Shown here piece after piece: positions 5,578 through 6,661 of a stretch of DNA of 6,661 nt. The stretch is from NCBI GenBank assembly GCA_030042335.1, contig JASHZW010000084.1, positions 1 to 6,661 on the forward strand, in the 5' to 3' direction. A program made the position numbers and the translations under genes. Below the pieces are notes generated by a model. That model was not told the origin of the DNA. It saw nothing but the letters and a program-made list of their open reading frames with translations, and did no database searches. Numbering within the stretch: the first letter of the stretch is position 1; the number at the start of each line of letters is the position of its first letter. The DNA is from Nitrososphaerales archaeon (lineage in GTDB: Archaea > Thermoproteota > Nitrososphaeria > Nitrososphaerales > UBA183).

Positions 5578-5673
5578 TGGTGGGCCGGGAGTGATTCGAA
5601 CACTCGACCTTCGCTGTGTAAGAGCTTGACGGATTTCACTCTGACGTCCTAGACCAGGCTGAACGACCGGCCC
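5578..5673 (-). tRNA. tRNA-Val (UAC) with 17-nt intron and encoded CCA
   Basis: The minus strand folds into a full cloverleaf. The acceptor stem is GGGCCGG/CCGGCCC, all seven pairs perfect. The D-stem is GTTC/GGAC with the GG of its loop, and the T-arm is GAGTG-TTCGAAT-CACTC. The anticodon stem is TCGCT/AGCGA once the intron is removed, with loop CTTACAC giving anticodon UAC, which reads valine codons. The discriminator is A (5581), and CCA is encoded at 5578-5580. Without removing 17 bases the anticodon stem cannot form; with them removed all five pairs are Watson-Crick. Promoter CTTATTTA lies 31 bp upstream on the minus strand. Exons are 5643-5673 and 5578-5625. Confidence 0.92.
5626..5642 (-). 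other. Non-canonical tRNA intron at position 28/29 with BHB junction
   Basis: The intron on the minus strand is AGAGTGAAATCCGTCAA. Exon bases GACG (the end of the D-stem plus position 26) pair with intron CGTC to give the 4-bp central helix. The 3-nt bulges are TCA and AAG, and cutting each after its second base (TC/A and AA/G) gives exactly the exons that rebuild the anticodon stem. This fits the archaeal splicing endonuclease rule. A 2-bp inner helix (GA/TC) closes a GTGAAA loop, so it is a relaxed BHB. Position 28/29 is not the common 37/38 site. Confidence 0.85.
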
Positions 5674-5700
5674 GATTTTCGGGGATGGGAATCCGCTCCC

Positions 5701-5708
5701 TAAATAAG
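5701..5708 (-). promoter_or_regulatory. TATA box of tRNA-Val
   Basis: CTTATTTA on the minus strand is centred 31 bp upstream of the first tRNA base. It implies a 5' leader of a few bases, to be removed by RNase P. Confidence 0.6.
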
Positions 5709-5746
5709 CCTTGGAGAGGACAAGAATCAATTCAGAACGACAAACC

Positions 5747-5773
5747 CTTAAATAGAATCCGCGGACCCGGATT
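5747..5773 (+). promoter_or_regulatory. Strong TATA box with adjoining dyad in the hisG upstream region
   Basis: CTTAAATA (5747-5754) is the most consensus-like archaeal TATA box in the window and predicts transcription from about 5777-5779. The dyad AATCCG-N6-CGGATT (5756-5773) follows it immediately and ends just before that start, a placement suited to repression. The predicted transcript begins about 150 bases before hisG and 5 bases before an ATG at 5783. Confidence 0.5.
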
Positions 5774-5782
5774 TTCTGAGTG

Positions 5783-5840
5783 ATGCGAATGCGAGGGGAT
5801 CAACTTCATGGGAGCTGGTTCAGTTCATTATCATTCGCAT
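5783..5840 (+). ncRNA. Candidate structured leader or small RNA with 9-bp closing stem
   Basis: ATGCGAATG (5783-5791) and CATTCGCAT (5832-5840) are perfect reverse complements enclosing 40 bases. Transcription from the TATA box at 5747 would begin just before the first arm. The stem could close a small RNA or a domain of the hisG 5' leader. I find no convincing C/D or H/ACA boxes. The interior could pair further (GGGAT at 5796-5800 with ATCCC at 5854-5858, as an alternative fold). Function unknown. Confidence 0.3.
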
Positions 5841-5854
5841 GGAACGTACGGTAA
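5783..5854 (+). CDS. Possible 23-codon leaderless small ORF upstream of hisG
   Basis: An ATG at 5783 lies 32 bp from the centre of the strong TATA box, the same distance seen for both ATG-start genes in this window, so a leaderless small ORF is plausible. It encodes 23 residues, starting MRMRGDQLHG and ending FAWNVR, with a single His and two Trp. There is no run of His codons, so a classical his-operon attenuator peptide is not supported. It has no recognisable homologue and could be chance within an untranslated leader. Confidence 0.3.
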   Translation: MRMRGDQLHGSWFSSLSFAWNVR

Positions 5855-5861
5855 TCCCAGA

Positions 5862-5869
5862 GAATAAAT
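5862..5869 (+). promoter_or_regulatory. Second TATA-like element before hisG
   Basis: GAATAAAT would place a start near 5890-5895 and leave hisG a leader of about 35-40 bases that includes the Shine-Dalgarno sequence. It is an alternative to, or used in addition to, the box at 5747. Confidence 0.35.
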
Positions 5870-5901
5870 CACCTGTTTACCCAGTTCTTACGTCTTTTGC
5901 G

Positions 5902-5932
5902 CGTATGATAACTACGAGAGGTGTAACATACG
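5902..5932 (+). promoter_or_regulatory. Dyad enclosing the hisG ribosome binding site
   Basis: GAGGTG (5918-5923) is a good Shine-Dalgarno sequence, six bases before the ACG at 5930, and is the only clear one in front of a gene here. It lies inside the dyad CGTATG-A-TA ... TA-A-CATACG (5902-5910 and 5924-5932), with eight pairs and one A-A mismatch. As RNA this hairpin would put the ribosome site in the loop and the start codon in the stem; as DNA it could be a protein site. Confidence 0.5.
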
Positions 5933-6661
5933 ACTAAGCAGCTGAAGCTAGCCCTCCCGAAGGGCTCATTGGAGAAGGCGACATTCGAACTTTTCCAGAA
6001 GGCCTACTATCGGATTTCTGGGCAGGACAGGACGTACCGGCCGTACATCAGCGACCCGGACATCGAGCTCAGGATACTCCGCCCACAGGAAATCCCTGTG
6101 TACGTGGCAGACGGCGTCCAGGACGTAGGAATCACAGGCATAGACTGGATCCGTGAGACCGGCGCGAACGTCGAGAAAGTAATAGACCTCGAATATGGCA
6201 AGGTGAAGATCGTTACGGCGTTCCCGAAGTCGGCACCTTATGAGAAGGCCAGCGAACTGCTTGAGGACTTTTGGAAGAAAGGTAAGGACGTGAGGGTCTC
6301 AGCCGAGTACCTCAACATAACCTCGGAGTACCTGAAATCGATTCCAGCGTACAAGAAACTCTTCGGCAAGAAAGAGCCCATGATAATCACCCCGTGGTGG
6401 AGGAAGGGAGATAACTCGAAGGCCAGGATCTACCTCTCCTTCGGAGCCACAGAGGCCAAGCCGCCGGAGATAGCAGACCTAATCGTGGACGTTACTGAGA
6501 CGGGCACCACGCTGGAGCAGAACAACCTCAGGCAGGCCGAGACCATCATGACCTCGACGGCCCACTTAATCACGAACAAGGCAGTCCTCAAGGACTCGCG
6601 GAAGATGGAGAAGATCCACGACCTCAAGATAATGCTCAGTGGTGTAACGGAGGCCCAGAAG
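5930..6661 (+). CDS. hisG: ATP phosphoribosyltransferase HisG, partial (C-terminus outside window), apparent ACG start
   Basis: HisG joins ATP and PRPP to form phosphoribosyl-ATP, the committed first step of histidine synthesis. The N-terminus LKLALPKGSLE is the family's substrate-binding loop, DVGITGIDWI is the conserved mid-domain motif, and IVDVTETGTTLEQNNL is the PRPP-binding loop. MEKIHDLKIMLSGV near the edge looks like the start of the C-terminal regulatory domain of long-form HisG, which histidine inhibits. 244 codons are present and the rest is cut off. No ATG, GTG or TTG lies in frame between the upstream stop (TAA 5924-5926) and the LPKGSL motif. ACG at 5930, followed by TKQLKLALPKG, has a Shine-Dalgarno sequence six bases before it and is the best start. 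CTG at 5942 is a weaker alternative. Other his genes may follow downstream. Confidence 0.93.

Noticed and set aside
5770..5845. Possible C/D box guide RNA on either strand
   Set aside because: Partial matches exist (GTGATGC on plus; ATGATAA and CTGA on minus), but no strand has both boxes C and D correctly placed with C' and D'.
5783..5854. Histidine attenuator peptide before hisG
   Set aside because: The small ORF contains one His codon and no His run, so classical attenuation is not supported.
1..6661. CRISPR array, insertion sequence, prophage or toxin-antitoxin pair
   Set aside because: No regularly spaced direct repeats, transposase, integrase or terminal inverted repeats were seen, and the paired genes present are housekeeping types.

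Overview
The window looks like a compact archaeal chromosome segment, most likely from the Thaumarchaeota (Nitrososphaeria) or a close relative. By eye the base composition is moderately GC-rich. The archaeal signs are TATA boxes about 25-33 bp upstream of start codons with almost no leader, a tRNA gene split by a short intron with a bulge-helix-bulge junction, and proteins of archaeal type (an SMC/Rad50-like ATPase, a COG1407-type phosphoesterase, a COG2236-type phosphoribosyltransferase and a HisG reading into the long form). The phylum call rests on remembered resemblance of the SMC-like and HisG N-termini and was not searched.

Layout. Bases 1-470 (minus) hold the N-terminal part of an SMC/Rad50-like ATPase, cut by the window edge at its Q-loop. 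Divergent from it are an unrecognised 228-residue protein (570-1256) and a calcineurin-like metallophosphoesterase (1309-2061). A thioredoxin (2071-2469, minus) converges on the phosphoesterase with a 9-bp gap. It shares one TATA element with the divergent CoA-pyrophosphatase-like Nudix hydrolase (2524-3108). The Nudix gene converges, with an 8-bp gap, on a purine-type phosphoribosyltransferase (3117-3614, minus), which is preceded in tandem by a ten-helix EamA/DMT transporter (3649-4539, minus). Divergent from the transporter is an arginase-fold, UPF0489-like protein (4639-5475). Then come a hairpin-rich 3' region, an intron-containing tRNA-Val(UAC) on the minus strand, and a 256-bp non-tRNA region leading into hisG, which runs off the right edge.

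The genes do not form one pathway. They are mostly single-gene transcription units, each with its own promoter: genome maintenance (SMC-like, possibly the phosphoesterase), redox (thioredoxin), nucleotide and cofactor handling (Nudix, phosphoribosyltransferase), transport, and the first step of histidine synthesis. Six of the eight other protein genes appear to start at TTG placed at leaderless distance from a TATA box.

The most unusual part is the tRNA-hisG interval. The tRNA carries a 17-nt intron at the rare position 28/29. hisG has no ATG, GTG or TTG at its N-terminus but does have a well-spaced Shine-Dalgarno sequence in front of an ACG codon, and that site lies inside a dyad. Upstream are a strong TATA box, a promoter-proximal dyad, a 9-bp inverted repeat and a possible 23-codon leaderless small ORF. 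I see no CRISPR array, insertion sequence or recognisable defence system.
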